Source: Neodiprion pinetum
Lineage: Eukaryota > Arthropoda > Insecta > Hymenoptera > Diprionidae
Length of the DNA stretch: 64,000 bases
NCBI RefSeq assembly: GCF_021155775.2
Contig: NC_060237.1
Span: 5,644,501 to 5,708,500, forward strand
Reading direction: 5' to 3'
Shown here one piece after another: positions 39,701 to 50,487 of the stretch. The translations under genes were made by a program, and so were the position numbers. The notes beneath the pieces were generated by a model. That model was not told the DNA's origin. It was given only the letters and a program-made list of their open reading frames with translations, and ran no database searches. Numbering within the stretch: position 1 is the first letter of the stretch; each line of letters starts with the position of its first letter.

Positions 39701-39997
39701 ACCCTGGAGGTTATATTATTTGCACCTATCAGGCATGAATAATTATTAATAAGATAAGAAAAATTTGGATACACTGATATTGACTAGGCATCAAATCCAC
39801 GTATCAGACGTAAGTTATATACAAATGTCAGCGAGGATTATTAGGTAGAAAAGTTGGTAGCTAACATTTACGCGAGATCAGGGGTGGGTGAGGTGTTCGT
39901 GTATTACAAGTTAGTGAAACGTGGAATAAGAAGACGCAGCGACGATGGGTATTCTTCAGGTACATCGAACCCTGGGCGTTTATCTATCTTCAAAGAT
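36704..39997. other. Non-coding DNA, no gene recognised
   Basis: It includes a T/C run at 36819-36834, ACGTAC-rich sequence at about 38004-38030, and a direct repeat of CCTTTATAGGTGTA near 39470-39497. Open frames at 37.5-38.6 and 39.4-39.7 kb lack domains. Confidence 0.5.
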
Positions 39998-40021
39998 TAT
40001 ATATATATATATATATATATA
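39998..40021. repeat. (TA)n microsatellite
   Basis: A 24-bp pure AT dinucleotide run. Confidence 0.93.
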
Positions 40022-41636
40022 GTGATACAAGACGAGGGGAGGAGAACAACTTGACCTTGGCTGATTCACGCGTAGCTGAGCTAACGCAAAATCGAATCGC
40101 GTTACTTCCACCCCCTGGATTTCCTAAAGCCGGGTTTACACGGTTTATACTTCAGCCGCTGCAGTACATTACGTACCGAGTATAGGATACATGTAAAATA
40201 GTTTGCGACGCGTACGAAGAGATCATTGGCCAAATCCCACCCGGCGCTACGTCGCGTGTTAAATATAGCCCTTTTAAGCGCGATTATACATCGCGGGGAG
40301 GATAACGATTAGACACGTGAACAAGTGTGACCGTGCAGGAGTAATTTACCAAAATTTCCAAGCGAAACCTATACCTACGTGTGAATACCACGCTCGACGG
40401 GTTACAGCGATGTGTACAATGTAAATCCAAGTGAACAAGCTTGACTTAACGTCGATTGTGTAAACCAAAGTTACACACAGAGCCAACTTGAGCCGATGAA
40501 AAAAACACACGGACGAGAGAAAAAGAGAACAAGAGTAAGAATTAAGTGGGAAGAGGAGAAGAAAAATGAAAAATAAAAAACTTTACCGATGAACGCGCAA
40601 GGTCTTGGGCAAACATCTGGGTGTCAATTGCGCGATATAATCATAGACATACGCTCGCATCTATGACATGTATACCGTCATTTCCGCAGACGTTGTTGAT
40701 TTTTAAAATCGATCAAATATGCCCGTTTCGTTGTATTCCTGGTAAGTATATCTAGCCCCTGTACAATACCATCACCGTCGGAACAACTCGACGGTGTCGA
40801 ACCGGCTCGACGCGGTACCTCCGAAGCGAAGCGTAAGGGATGAGTGCAGGGATACACGGGGATACGTAGAAAGGGATGATAGAAGAGAGGAGCCGAGGCA
40901 AAAACGGAGAAAGGGCGACGAGCTCGAAGCGAGGGGTTGCAGGCGAGCAGCGCCGAGCTCGAGCCACCCTCCGAAGCTCCGCGTCGAACGAGCCGCGAGC
41001 GAGTGACTCACCCCCAGCGCACTCTAGCGTTCATAACGCGAACTGCCAGCCACCCCTCGTCGACTCGACTCCCGGCACCCCCTCCCACGAAACACATTTT
41101 GCACTCGCGGGAGGCGCGGCGACCTCCTGGGGGGGAAAATGCCAATTATATTTTAATATATCTTCTAGTCCGGCGTAAGAAACCCGTGCACAGCTTCTGC
41201 TCGTCCCCGTTTCTGCGGGAAACTTCGAAAACTCCTCGTATAATATAACTGCGGACGATTCGCATCCCCCTGAACTCGGTGGGTATATTTTTTATTATGT
41301 CAAAACTTTGAATTGCGTCTAGTTTTCGATAACAATACGGATATAACGTTGCAACGCGTGTTGTCATTATACTTACACGTTGAAATGATCTGGTAACGTT
41401 AGGTACTGTTTTACGCAAAGCAAATGATGATCCGTGAGTTTCAACGATCGATGTAAATGTAAATCGATTCTTTACACATCGCGTTTCAGTAACCGTACGA
41501 TAATAATCTACACAATCATACACATGTTCAGATACGTTAAACATCGGGCAATTCGACGATGCTTGCGAGGAATAATTTCTTACGCGTTGTAATACATAAA
41601 CGAGCGCATGCGCCTTGCACCCCTGATCGAGCTGCA
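40022..41636. other. Non-coding DNA, CpG-rich at 40.8-41.1 kb
   Basis: A/G-rich sequence at about 40500-40580 leads into a CpG-rich patch at about 40790-41130, with many GAGC and GCGA words. A 221-codon - frame (41146-41811) crosses the second part, but its N-terminal half comes from alternating TACG/CATA repeats. No domain is recognised. Confidence 0.45.
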
Positions 41637-41732
41637 CCATATATACGTATACGTACGCACACAGGCACGCGCGCGCGCAGTCATATTCGTACGTATATAT
41701 ACGCATACATGAACGTACACACATATACGCGT
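41637..41732. repeat. Alternating purine-pyrimidine tract
   Basis: About 95 bp consists mostly of TA, CG, CA and TG steps, including a GCGCGCGCGC core at about 41670-41680 flanked by ATATATACG and ACACAC. Such DNA can adopt left-handed Z form under supercoiling. It directly precedes the CpG-rich promoter-like island. Confidence 0.8.
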
Positions 41733-41819
41733 AAGTACGGACAAAGTTGGGGAGCGTCGGTGCCCCCTCCGCAGCCGGTGGGTATTCCGCATCGCTGAGC
41801 ATTTCCACCATTCAGAATC

Positions 41820-42410
41820 GATGATGTCACGTGAGAGGGGTTAGGCATCCCTGCAAGGGATCCTCGCGATCGGTGGCAGGGGTTGAAGCCGGCGCTGCGA
41901 TTGGTCGAGGGAGCGTCGCCCCATCCCTTCGTTCCGAAAGAGGGTGGCCCGCAGCCCCTTTCCGCGCCCCGCAGGACGTCGAGTCAGTCTGAGCGCGCGG
42001 CTGTACGTTTCGAGGGACAAGGAGCCGAGCGCTTGCTGCGCTCTGCGCTCGCAGATAGAGCGGCGGAGGCCTCGGAGGTGCGAGCGACGCCGACTCCCCC
42101 CAACGCCCTCTCCCCTCCTCCCCACCCTTCGCCGCCCCGACGACCGCCGACGTCCCACCTCCTCGACGAAAGCGAGCCCCAGCCCCAGCCCCCCGGCACC
42201 GGCGTAAAACTCGAAAGCTTTCGCGAGCTCTCAAACCCCAAAGAACATCGCGCGCGCCCAAAGACCGAGCACCTACCTATAACGTGGAAAGAGCGGCGAG
42301 CCGGACTAGAACATTGCGAACCGCGTCACATCCACTCACGCCGCGAGCGCACGCGGTACGTTGCGTTTAAATCGCTCCGTCTCGGCCGCCCGTTTTTTAA
42401 TCCCCGCTAA
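41820..42410 (+). promoter_or_regulatory. CpG-rich promoter-like island
   Basis: The most GC- and CpG-dense stretch in the window. In order it has a CACGTG E-box at 41828-41833, an inverted CCAAT box (GATTGG) at about 41900-41905, and an initiator match TCAGTC at 41984-41989. Downstream at 42015-42019 is GGACA, which fits the DPE consensus in sequence but sits about 2 bp off the required +28 position. A possible donor (GGAG/gtgcga) follows near 42078. This could be a TATA-less promoter with a non-coding first exon, on the + strand if the initiator is right. No transcript evidence is available, and chance matches to such short motifs are easy. Confidence 0.35.
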
Positions 42411-44244
42411 AAAGTATAAAAACAAAAGTCACCGTTTCAGTTTTATTATAAATTAATTAACCGATTCGTTACGTTGCGTTCGTTGTGCGGTATTTACTGT
42501 TTCTGTATGTAATTCCCTGTGTGCATGTATTACACGTATGCAGGCTGCGGTTGAAAAGTATTATACGTCGATACCGTATGTGTATTATTTGTATATCGTG
42601 CAGCGCATGGTTCACAAAATGTGCACGTGTAGGTTATGTTATGTATGTACGCATTTGACGATTTGATTATACCGAACGTGCCTCGATGATTTCCGAAACT
42701 ACCGTATGAATCGCACACTTTATTATATATTATACACGTATGCGTAAATTTGCTCACAAAGTATACGTAAAAAAATCAACCTAGACGAGTGTCGGTATTT
42801 GTTATAAAATATATATATATATATATATATACATATATTTATATATATGTAACATATTATACATACAAGCGCGGTGTAAATTTTTTTTTTTTTTTTTTAT
42901 AATTCAAATTCTATAACGAACATGAGAAATTGTTGTAACTCGCCGACTGCAGCTGATGTGATTTAGTCATACCTTACGTACAGTGATCGTAATGAAAAAA
43001 TTTTTGCTCTATCGTCAAATGTTTTTCTTCGCGTCAGTGAAAAGTAAATAGATAAATAAGAAGAAGAATAAGAAGAAGAAAAAACAGACTTATTCTTTAG
43101 ATTATTCAAGTTCGTTTTTGTACCAACACAGTGAACCTGCGCGACATGTAAACGCATACATGTACGCAAGTTTCCCTGCAGTGACAATAATCATTTATCT
43201 CTCAAAAGTGAATCTCGTCTTTCGCGTTAAACTGGTAAACAAACCATGGACTTATGCACCGAATTGTACACATAATATGTATCATATTCACGGGATGAAA
43301 AATTGTTCATCAAAATAAGTGTAAAAGGAAAAGAAATCAAGAAGAAGAAAAAAAAAAAAATTACAACTAAATTACGAGCAAAAGAAATTAAATTTCACGC
43401 AGCACGAAGTCGTCGTACAAGCCCTTCGTAACTAATATTACACACGTACATAACCGCAGTGGTGTTCGAAAGCAGTGGAACAAGGAGTTAATCGCCGTCC
43501 GACGGGAGAAGTAAATTGGTACGTACCTATTACGGGTTAATTAAAAATTACGCCTCAAAGTATGTGCCCAGACTAAAATTGGTCAGTCCGTCGCTTAACT
43601 CATTCTCAATGCACCCCCGAAATACGAGAAAATATATCCACGTGACGGAGTTTAGAATCGATTATACATACGCATTACTAATTCTGCACCTGTCACAAAT
43701 AGGCACCTATTATATTACATCCGTTAATTTTTCCACAATCAATTTTTAATCCAACACGGCTCCGTTAAATATGTTTTTGCAGTACGGGTAAAAAAAGATA
43801 AATCACCCCTAAAGTAGTGAAAACGAATTACGCAACTTGGCGTGAACTCGCGACGCGAAGCGGAGTGAATCAGCTAACGTGGCAAGGAGAGTCAGACGGT
43901 ATGTGATCAGACGGCGAGGCCCATCGAGTGTGCGAGTGAAGAAGCGCGCGAGGGTCCAAGCACGCGTCTGTTTATCTCTGCAAGTCTGTAGCCGAAACGA
44001 GCTTTTTCATTTTTACTCGCGAATACAGAGATAAATCGGCTCGCTGAGTACGTGAGAGGATCGGTAGGGGGGTTCGGAATCAGGGAGAAGAGGCCAATCG
44101 AGCCGTAAACAGATTTGACGCGCGTACAATCAGCCGACGCATGGGACGTGATTCCGAGTTTCGGGGTGAAGGGTGGTGCCGCAGAGATATCTATTGTGGG
44201 CGAGAAACGATTTGCAACACAAAAGGAGGCGACCTTCTCCGCCT
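42411..44244. other. Non-coding AT-rich DNA with repeats
   Basis: It holds a (TA)n run at 42807-42850, a T run at 42881-42898, AAGAAG-rich sequence near 43060-43080 and an A run near 43348-43361. No gene was recognised. Confidence 0.5.
42807..42850. repeat. (TA)n microsatellite
   Basis: A 44-bp AT alternating run with small interruptions, followed 30 bp later by an 18-base T run. Confidence 0.93.
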
Positions 44245-44347
44245 CCGTTGAGAGAGAGAGAGAGTGAGAGAGAAGGGAAAGAGAGAAAAGAGGAAAAGGA
44301 AAGGGAAAGAGATATCGGAGACACGCGGAGAGAAAGGAAAGAGAGCT
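44245..44347. repeat. GA-rich purine tract
   Basis: GAGAGA, GAAAGG and AAAGAGAG units with few pyrimidines. The open frames on both strands across it reflect this composition. Confidence 0.85.
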
Positions 44348-44617
44348 GGGAGCGTATCGGATCAACGAGCGACGCTAACGGGGAAGAATCGGAAAAAATA
44401 TCAACGAGGGTTCATCGCCGTAAGTTAATAACGCGTAAAAGTCCGCACGTTAATATACAATCCGCCGATTATTCCGAATCCCCGCAATCAGCTCATTGTG
44501 CCGTCGGGTACATTATACATATTTCGTTTTCAGCAAAGTCTAGTCAATAACGTCAACAATACGCGGCACTAACGACTCCGGGACAGCCGAATACGTCCGT
44601 ACGAACATTGTTGAGGG

Positions 44618-44625
44618 TATAAAAG
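44618..44625 (+). promoter_or_regulatory. TATA-box match
   Basis: TATAAAAG is a full match to the TATA consensus and sits in moderately GC-rich DNA. I see no clear TCAKTY initiator at the expected 25-35 bp downstream. The first good ATG after it (44775) opens only a 7-codon frame. It could serve a non-coding or distant-exon transcript. Confidence 0.2.
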
Positions 44626-44980
44626 CTGCGTGTATTCGCTTATTTATAAATGCGTGATCGCGTGAGTTATTTCGGCAGACACCTGCAGCGACGTCGAGGC
44701 AAAAGGTGCCGCGTGAAATCGGCCTGAATGATCGTCAAGAGAGTCTGAATGTGCATTCCCGCCGCTGACGAACAATGGCGACAAGGTCCTTGAGCTAAGT
44801 GTACAATATGCGAGGCGCGAGCCGAAAATTATATTCTAGATTTTGTTCACGGTTCTTGATCCGTTCTGAGGACCTGTTTTTTATTTCTTTATTTTATTTT
44901 TTTTTTCATTTTTACTCTCTTCGCCGTGCAAAAATTACGATTATTATTTTTCTGCTTATTCTTATTCTGTGTTTCGGAAT

Positions 44981-45050
44981 GAACAAACGAACAAACGAAC
45001 AAACAAACAAACAAACAAACAAGCGAGCGAGCGAGCGAGCGAACGAACAG
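44981..45050. repeat. Tetranucleotide repeat (GAAC/AAAC/GAGC)n
   Basis: About 70 bp is made of four related 4-bp units in succession: ACGA, ACAA, GCGA and ACGA. The shifts between units suggest a single array that has diversified by substitution. Confidence 0.92.
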
Positions 45051-46508
45051 AAGTGAGCATCGAACGTCGACGAGACCGTGATATACAAAGCTTTTCTATA
45101 ATTGCGCTTAACGGCTTAACGCCTCCGGAGGCAGCCGAGCTTTTTGTACTTCGAATTATCCTTAAGACCGGATTGCAGTGTGCGAAGGGAATAATGGGGG
45201 AGGGGGAGGCGGACGGACGCGGACTTTTTGCGAAGAGCCCGAGATCTCGAGAGCTTTTATTTAATCAGGACCGTGACGACGAGATTTAAATCTACCGAAT
45301 GACTCACCGTTAGTTGGCGTGGAATATACGTATAAGCATACATACACGCGTCCTGAAAAGTAACGAACGAGCTGCGAAGAATTACCCCTACAGCGTTTAT
45401 TCCCGCCTGCATTATATAGAAACGAATATCGAGATAGAGGAAATTAAATTGTGTACGTATATGTATATACATACACATATATATGCCTAAACGTGTCGTA
45501 TCGTCATACATGTTAAACGCGTTAACGTACAAATAACACGGTATAAGGTATTACACGTATAATGAGTTTTATTCCAAGCCCTGCGTCACAACGTAATTCA
45601 CACTGCTTATAAAAAAAAAAAAAAACCGACGACACGCGGTACAAGTTGTCAGATACGCGAACGGTATTATGCAAGTTTTTCCGCCAACGCTCCACCCTAC
45701 GGTAAAAAGGCAGAACGACGCCAGCTTTTTACATTCTTCGTATAAGCCCGCGTACGTGCAAGCTGATACAATATTAATTGACAGTAAACTACGCAAGAAC
45801 TCTCGTCGGGTTTGGTTCATACTCTCAAGGATAGAGGATACAATTAGCATGTATAATCATTAGCATTGGTAGGGGAGGTTGTCATTGAAGCACGCAACGC
45901 GCTTACAGCCTCAGGTGTCATTCAGTTATATTCTTATCTTTTTTTTTTTTGTTAATTAGGTTTTTTTTTCTCATACAATTTTGCGCTTCTATGACGTTAA
46001 TTATGATCTTTGTTACTTGTTGTCAGTCGCGTTTATCCTTATATATCTATTTATTCCCCCCCCCCCGCAATGTTTTAAAATCCGCTTATATGCAGACACG
46101 TTTCGCAACAAGATAAATTTGCGCGCTTAATACCCCGACTGTGTAAACTGTAATTATACTTGCAGGCATGAGGAGAAATCTGATTATTTTACAAGCTTCA
46201 AATGTTCACATTCATAAGTATTCGTTCAAGCGTCGAATCAATGTATCGTAAATTCGGTGCAAAATACACACGTAATTATGCACTTGTTATTCCTACGTAA
46301 ATTGTTAATTTTCTTTTAAATACGGAGGTAATAATAATAACAATAACAATAATAATATATTATTTACATAGAATTAAATAAAATAACGTTAGATTTGACA
46401 TGAAAATCTCCAATTAAAATATACCCATGCTCCGAACTGTTACTGAAAAAATATCTACCCATGTCATGCAAAAAATATGCGTGTATTGCAGTTGAAAATA
46501 AGATTCAC

Positions 46509-46752
46509 CTTCTAGATTCGTCCATGTCTTGTGCAGCAGCTTATTAATTCCAGCAATCACCCACGTATCGTACGGAAATCCGTGGCTCTCGAGTACTCGG
46601 TGTATACACAAGCTGATGATGTCCGTAAACGGACCGGAAATAGTGCGGGAAACGAGTCTTGCAGGGCATCCGATAATCCGTCCGTCGTGCCCGGCCCGAT
46701 CGAGTGCAGTCGTCCAGATTCGTCGTCGAAAGGGTTGTAAGACGAAGAGTAG
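46509..46752 (-). other. Weak candidate exon, unknown protein
   Basis: On the - strand the segment runs from a CTGCAG acceptor (AG at 46753-46754) to a GTGAAT donor (46508-46503). It is open throughout, 81 codons, phase 0 to phase 1. The translation looks protein-like. It contains an Arg-rich turn (PFRRRIWTTALDRAG), a hydrophobic helix-like part (TDIISLCIHRVLES) and DTWVIAGINKLLHKTW. I do not recognise the family. The acceptor has no pyrimidine tract, and the frame stays open past the donor to 46414, so this may be a chance open frame. Confidence 0.2.
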
Positions 46753-47999
46753 CTGCAGGTATCGAGCCGTACGCTTCAGGGCTTCTTCGTCGCAGCAACC
46801 GATCCGCAGACAGCGGCATTACACGTGTCACAATTTTCCTCCCTGAATAATCAATCATCGCATACATAATTACGCTCAATCTCGCTAAATTATTATACAC
46901 CCAAAAACTGCAGGATCGTTAGATTTGTACAGAGAATTTGAACGTTTAATACGAAAAAAATTAACGGAGCCTACAGCCGTCGCTGAGAGACCAATTTCCA
47001 CCGGGTTCAATTCCATGTTCAATTCCATGTTTCGAGTACTCGCAAACGTTGGTATAAGGGTAGGTATGTATGACTGGTAAAAAGGTGTACCTTGCAACCC
47101 GCAACATGTACGTACGTATAATACGTATATCGAGAAAGTCGAGTGTTGCAATTATCGCTCTCCGCGTTGCAGCGGTGCACTCCCAGTGCAGAAGATGCAG
47201 TGGTGAGCTATAGCTATGCACCGCATGAATGTGAGTGTGTGTGTGTGTGTTTGTGCACAGAGGTGCAGAGTAAAGCTCGGGAAATCTATAAACGTCCCGG
47301 TGGTGCTGCTACAGCCTGCTTCACGCACGGCACGACGACTCGACGTCCTCGTGCACGTATGCAGCCTCTCAAAGTGCCGTTGGCAAAGTGCGATAATTAG
47401 TGCCCCGATGACGGTGGCAGGTATACAGTCCTCCCATCCTCCCTCGCCCGTGATCCTGCATCACCGACGAACTCGGAGTAAACTAAATGCGGAAGCCCGG
47501 TATCCGTGTAACACCTGCAAGCACGTCTCGAAAAAGTAGTAATATCGAAGGAAAGTAGAATGTCGATAAGAGGGTGAGAGTGATTCACCTCGTTCTCTCC
47601 AAGCTTACTGACGATTGCATTTTTTGCTATTCGGTATTGAAAAGCGAAATCGATCTCGATCAACTGTGAGAAGTTGAAACGATATTTCGATTACTGTTGT
47701 CTAAGCTCGCTACTTTTCGTAAAATCATTTGACGATTCTTTACTCTGATCCCGACGAGTTCACCGAAGCATTAAAATAGCGAGTAAACGTATCTGGTATA
47801 AGCGTAGTCGTCGATAGAGTGTTAAGGTCCACCAGCTGGGCCAACTGTGACAATTGTGACGCGTTTAGGTATCAAGGATATATGTATCTGTATATATATA
47901 TACACGCGCGTACAGTTTCGGATCGTCGATCGTGTGTCGGTGAGTAATGGAAACGCGAAGGCGTTGCGGGATGAACGCACACATGATACACCTCGTTAC

Positions 48000-48026
48000 C
48001 CAATTGTACAATTGTACAATTGCACA
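48000..48026. repeat. Tandem palindrome AATTGTACAATT
   Basis: CAATTGTACAATTGTACAAT repeats a self-complementary 10-bp unit nearly three times, so each strand can fold on itself. Confidence 0.85.
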
Positions 48027-48595
48027 ATCAGGCGGAGTTGGGTAAACAGGACCGAACACACACACAGACACACACATATATACGCACGCGAATGCTTTAC
48101 TAATTAAAATAGCGGTCGGATGTTGCACCTCGCGAACGCGTGTATAATAACGACAACGATATACCTGCATCTCGACAGCTGGAACAAGCTCACCGCATAC
48201 CGAGTTCGAACGTTTGTATCGAGCTAACAAGTAGAACAGCCAGAGTACGACGACTGGTCGACTGATTTGTTTGTACATACGTACTCGTAAATTGAAGCAA
48301 AACGTCTTCATGCTTCCTACACACATGCGTTTCGAAAGTTCAAATTTCTTGTAATCCTGAACGAGCAGAAATCACAGTGCAAAACGATGAGCAAAATTAT
48401 TCCCGTCGAAAAAGAAATTTTCAATCCGTTCAGGTGAATTTTAATCGAATCGAGAGTACGATAAGACAGAAGGATACAAAAAGGGCAGAGTAAATTGTAC
48501 TCGGAACGTTCAAGCCGAGGTAATTCAATACCGTCGTCTGCGTCTCCCTTGTTTCTTGCCACTTGACTCAAGATCGGTTTAATTTCTGTTGACAG

Positions 48596-48720
48596 AGACC
48601 CGGAGGCTTCGAAAGGCCCGAAGATTCTGCCTTCCCAGCAGCTGGGGGCTGCGGTCGCTCCATGGCCGGGCGCCACCGGCCTCCTAGCCTCGGTGACAGC
48701 TGACGACATGGCTCACAAAG
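48596..48720 (+). other. Candidate exon with strong splice sites, unknown gene
   Basis: A T/C-rich acceptor (ttaatttctgttgacag) and an ideal donor (AAAG/gtaagaag) bracket 125 GC-rich bases. One frame is open throughout (1 nt + 41 codons + 1 nt). It encodes a Pro/Ala/Gly-rich peptide that starts DPEASKGPKILPSQQLG and ends TADDMAHK. The last Met (ATG 48708-48710) could be a start codon. Another ATG at 48662 in a different frame opens a 14-codon frame that ends at TGA 48704-48706, two bases before that start, as an upstream ORF would. I read it as either an internal coding exon or a 5' exon carrying the start codon. The gene is not identified. Confidence 0.45.
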
Positions 48721-49709
48721 GTAAGAAGAATTGCGTTTCGACGGACCTCAAACGTATTCTGAATTTTTCTTTCCCTCCCATGAAAAATAACGCGTCAAAT
48801 CGAGAGTGACGCAGAGGAAAAACGAAACGTCAGAGATAGCAAGAGCGATTTTTGCCAGTCGGCTGACGATAATTTATCGGCAATAACCGTACAAACACCG
48901 TCAAGATTAGCGTTTCGGTTTTACGACGAAAGTAAGTCGCGGACAGATGTTTTAGTCGCGGCGCATGTACCTCGTATTATATACCGTTGACAGTTTGTCC
49001 TGCACCCTGTCCATACGGGTTTTATCATAATCGGCGTGAGTTGTATATGTGGATGAAGGGGGAACGTTCGAACCATCGTCGTAATCGAACGTCAGATTGG
49101 AAAATGATATACGACATCGTACGGTATACCGTACCATCTATATATAAGGTATCTGCAGAGGGACGAAGAAGCCGACCTGCAAAGGAACGCCGTCGGATCG
49201 AATAAGAAGATTGCGCGGAGGACCGAGGGAGAGAAAAAGTATAACTCGAGCGGTTATTTGTTTTCCTAGGGATTGCCGTCGGCCGGTTCGACCGCCCCTT
49301 CCCACCAAAGGGAATATAAATCTACGCCAGCAGCCTTTCGGCCCATCGAGTGGAAGTCCAGTCGCCGTTTAGGTCCGCTGCAATGCGTTACACAATTAAC
49401 GGAAAGAACGTTAACTCGAAGGGTTCCGTCGTTCCTCGAATCCGCGTTACAAAAGTCGAATATCCTCAGCGGGCAAAACGCGATTCAAAGTATCGAAGCG
49501 GCACGCTGCGGAGCGAACGGGGCGTTTAACCCCATTAGCCCTGAATGGAGAGGAGAGGAGAGTCGTCTCTTCCTCTTAGCGGCGACTTCCAGGGTGACTC
49601 GAGACTCGGGGGTGTTTCGGGGACGCCCCGTGTACCATCGGAGGGTGACTCTCCGCGTCTGGCAGCTCTCCTCTAAAACGTCCCCCCATCCTCCCCTCCG
49701 CCGTTTCAT

Positions 49710-49737
49710 CCTTCCTTCCTTCCTTCCTTCCTTCCTC
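49710..49737. repeat. (CTTC)n microsatellite
   Basis: Seven CTTC units inside a CpG-rich patch. Confidence 0.93.
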
Positions 49738-50130
49738 TCGGCTCCTCCGCACCGCCACGTTAAGAAGACGACCGGCAGCCCGCCCGCACCCCCGGTCAAC
49801 TTGGTATTGATTTCCGCGTTTCTCTCACACGGTGACGGAGAGAGTCTTCGAGGAACTCGTCGTCGAGACGGGACCACGGGTACCGGGTTCAGACATCCTG
49901 GAGGACCTTGCTAAGAAAGCCTCCGAGACCCCTGAGTTCACCGCTCATGGTTCGCCAGTCCTGAAATCATCCGCAAAGGTTATTGTTGACGTTTACTGAA
50001 CCCTAAAAATTTACCTGACAATGCTCGACTCTCGGCCATTTGATCAATCACTCGGACAAACGACCCTCTCTGTCTCGACGTTCTTCGTGCTGAGGTCCTT
50101 GGTCACCGCCTTTTCTAGATACCACGGAAT

Positions 50131-50487
50131 TCAATGAATTCGAACATGGTCGTAAAGTAGACTCACTGCGATCCGGTCGTACACGTCAAGCTCGAGATCT
50201 ATATGAATGTCCTGCGTGTGTTTAAATTGAGGAAAAAGTTTCGAGTCGTAGAAAAGTATCGAGCAGCCCAGGAACAATAATATCACAAAAAATACGATAC
50301 CTACAGTGGTTGTCGAATAATTACCAAAGCTGGAGAACTTTTCGATGTTCGAAGCATCCTCGGTGCGTGCACTCGAGTACCCGAAAGTCGTGACGGGCTC
50401 AACCTGTTGGCGTTTGGAACTCTCCTCCACGGTGGAGAATGAAGAAGAGAAGAGAAGAGAAGAGAAGAGAAGAAGCGGGCGAGCCAA
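50131..50487 (-). CDS. Doubtful small membrane-protein ORF
   Basis: A 118-codon - strand frame from ATG 50485-50487. Its first 20 residues derive from the AAGAG microsatellite at 50441-50474. After that the translation has a Ser/Thr/Glu-rich part followed by one strong hydrophobic segment (VGIVFFVILLFLG, about residues 62-74) and an acidic tail. A single membrane span is possible, but T-rich DNA easily produces such segments. There is no conserved domain that I know, and a start inside a microsatellite argues against it. Confidence 0.12.
   Translation of the reverse strand: MARPLLLFSSLLFSSSFSTVEESSKRQQVEPVTTFGYSSARTEDASNIEKFSSFGNYSTTTVGIVFFVILLFLGCSILFYDSKLFPQFKHTQDIHIDLELDVYDRIAVSLLYDHVRIH
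50441..50474. repeat. (GAAGA)n microsatellite
   Basis: Seven AGAAG-type units, the same unit type as the array at 31090-31187. Confidence 0.92.

Larger units (their letters stand above)
45051..48595. other. Mostly non-coding DNA with a weak minus-strand exon candidate
   Basis: It includes an A run near 45610-45624, T runs near 45940-45970, a C run near 46057-46066, AAT/AAC repeats at 46327-46360, a (GT)n run at 47229-47250 and a tandem palindrome at 48000-48026. A duplicated TTCAATTCCATG lies near 47007-47030. The only exon-like item is at 46509-46752 on the - strand. Confidence 0.45.

Noticed and set aside
41146..41811. 221-codon minus-strand open frame, the longest in the window
   Set aside because: Much of its first half (Tyr/Val/Ala/Arg/Cys) comes from the alternating TACG/CATA tract. 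There is no domain and no supporting splice or promoter signal.
49273..49914. 213-codon plus-strand open frame after an AG
   Set aside because: It lies in CpG-rich DNA with few stops and runs through a CTTC microsatellite. The translation is Ser/Pro/Arg-rich with no domain, and both strands are open.
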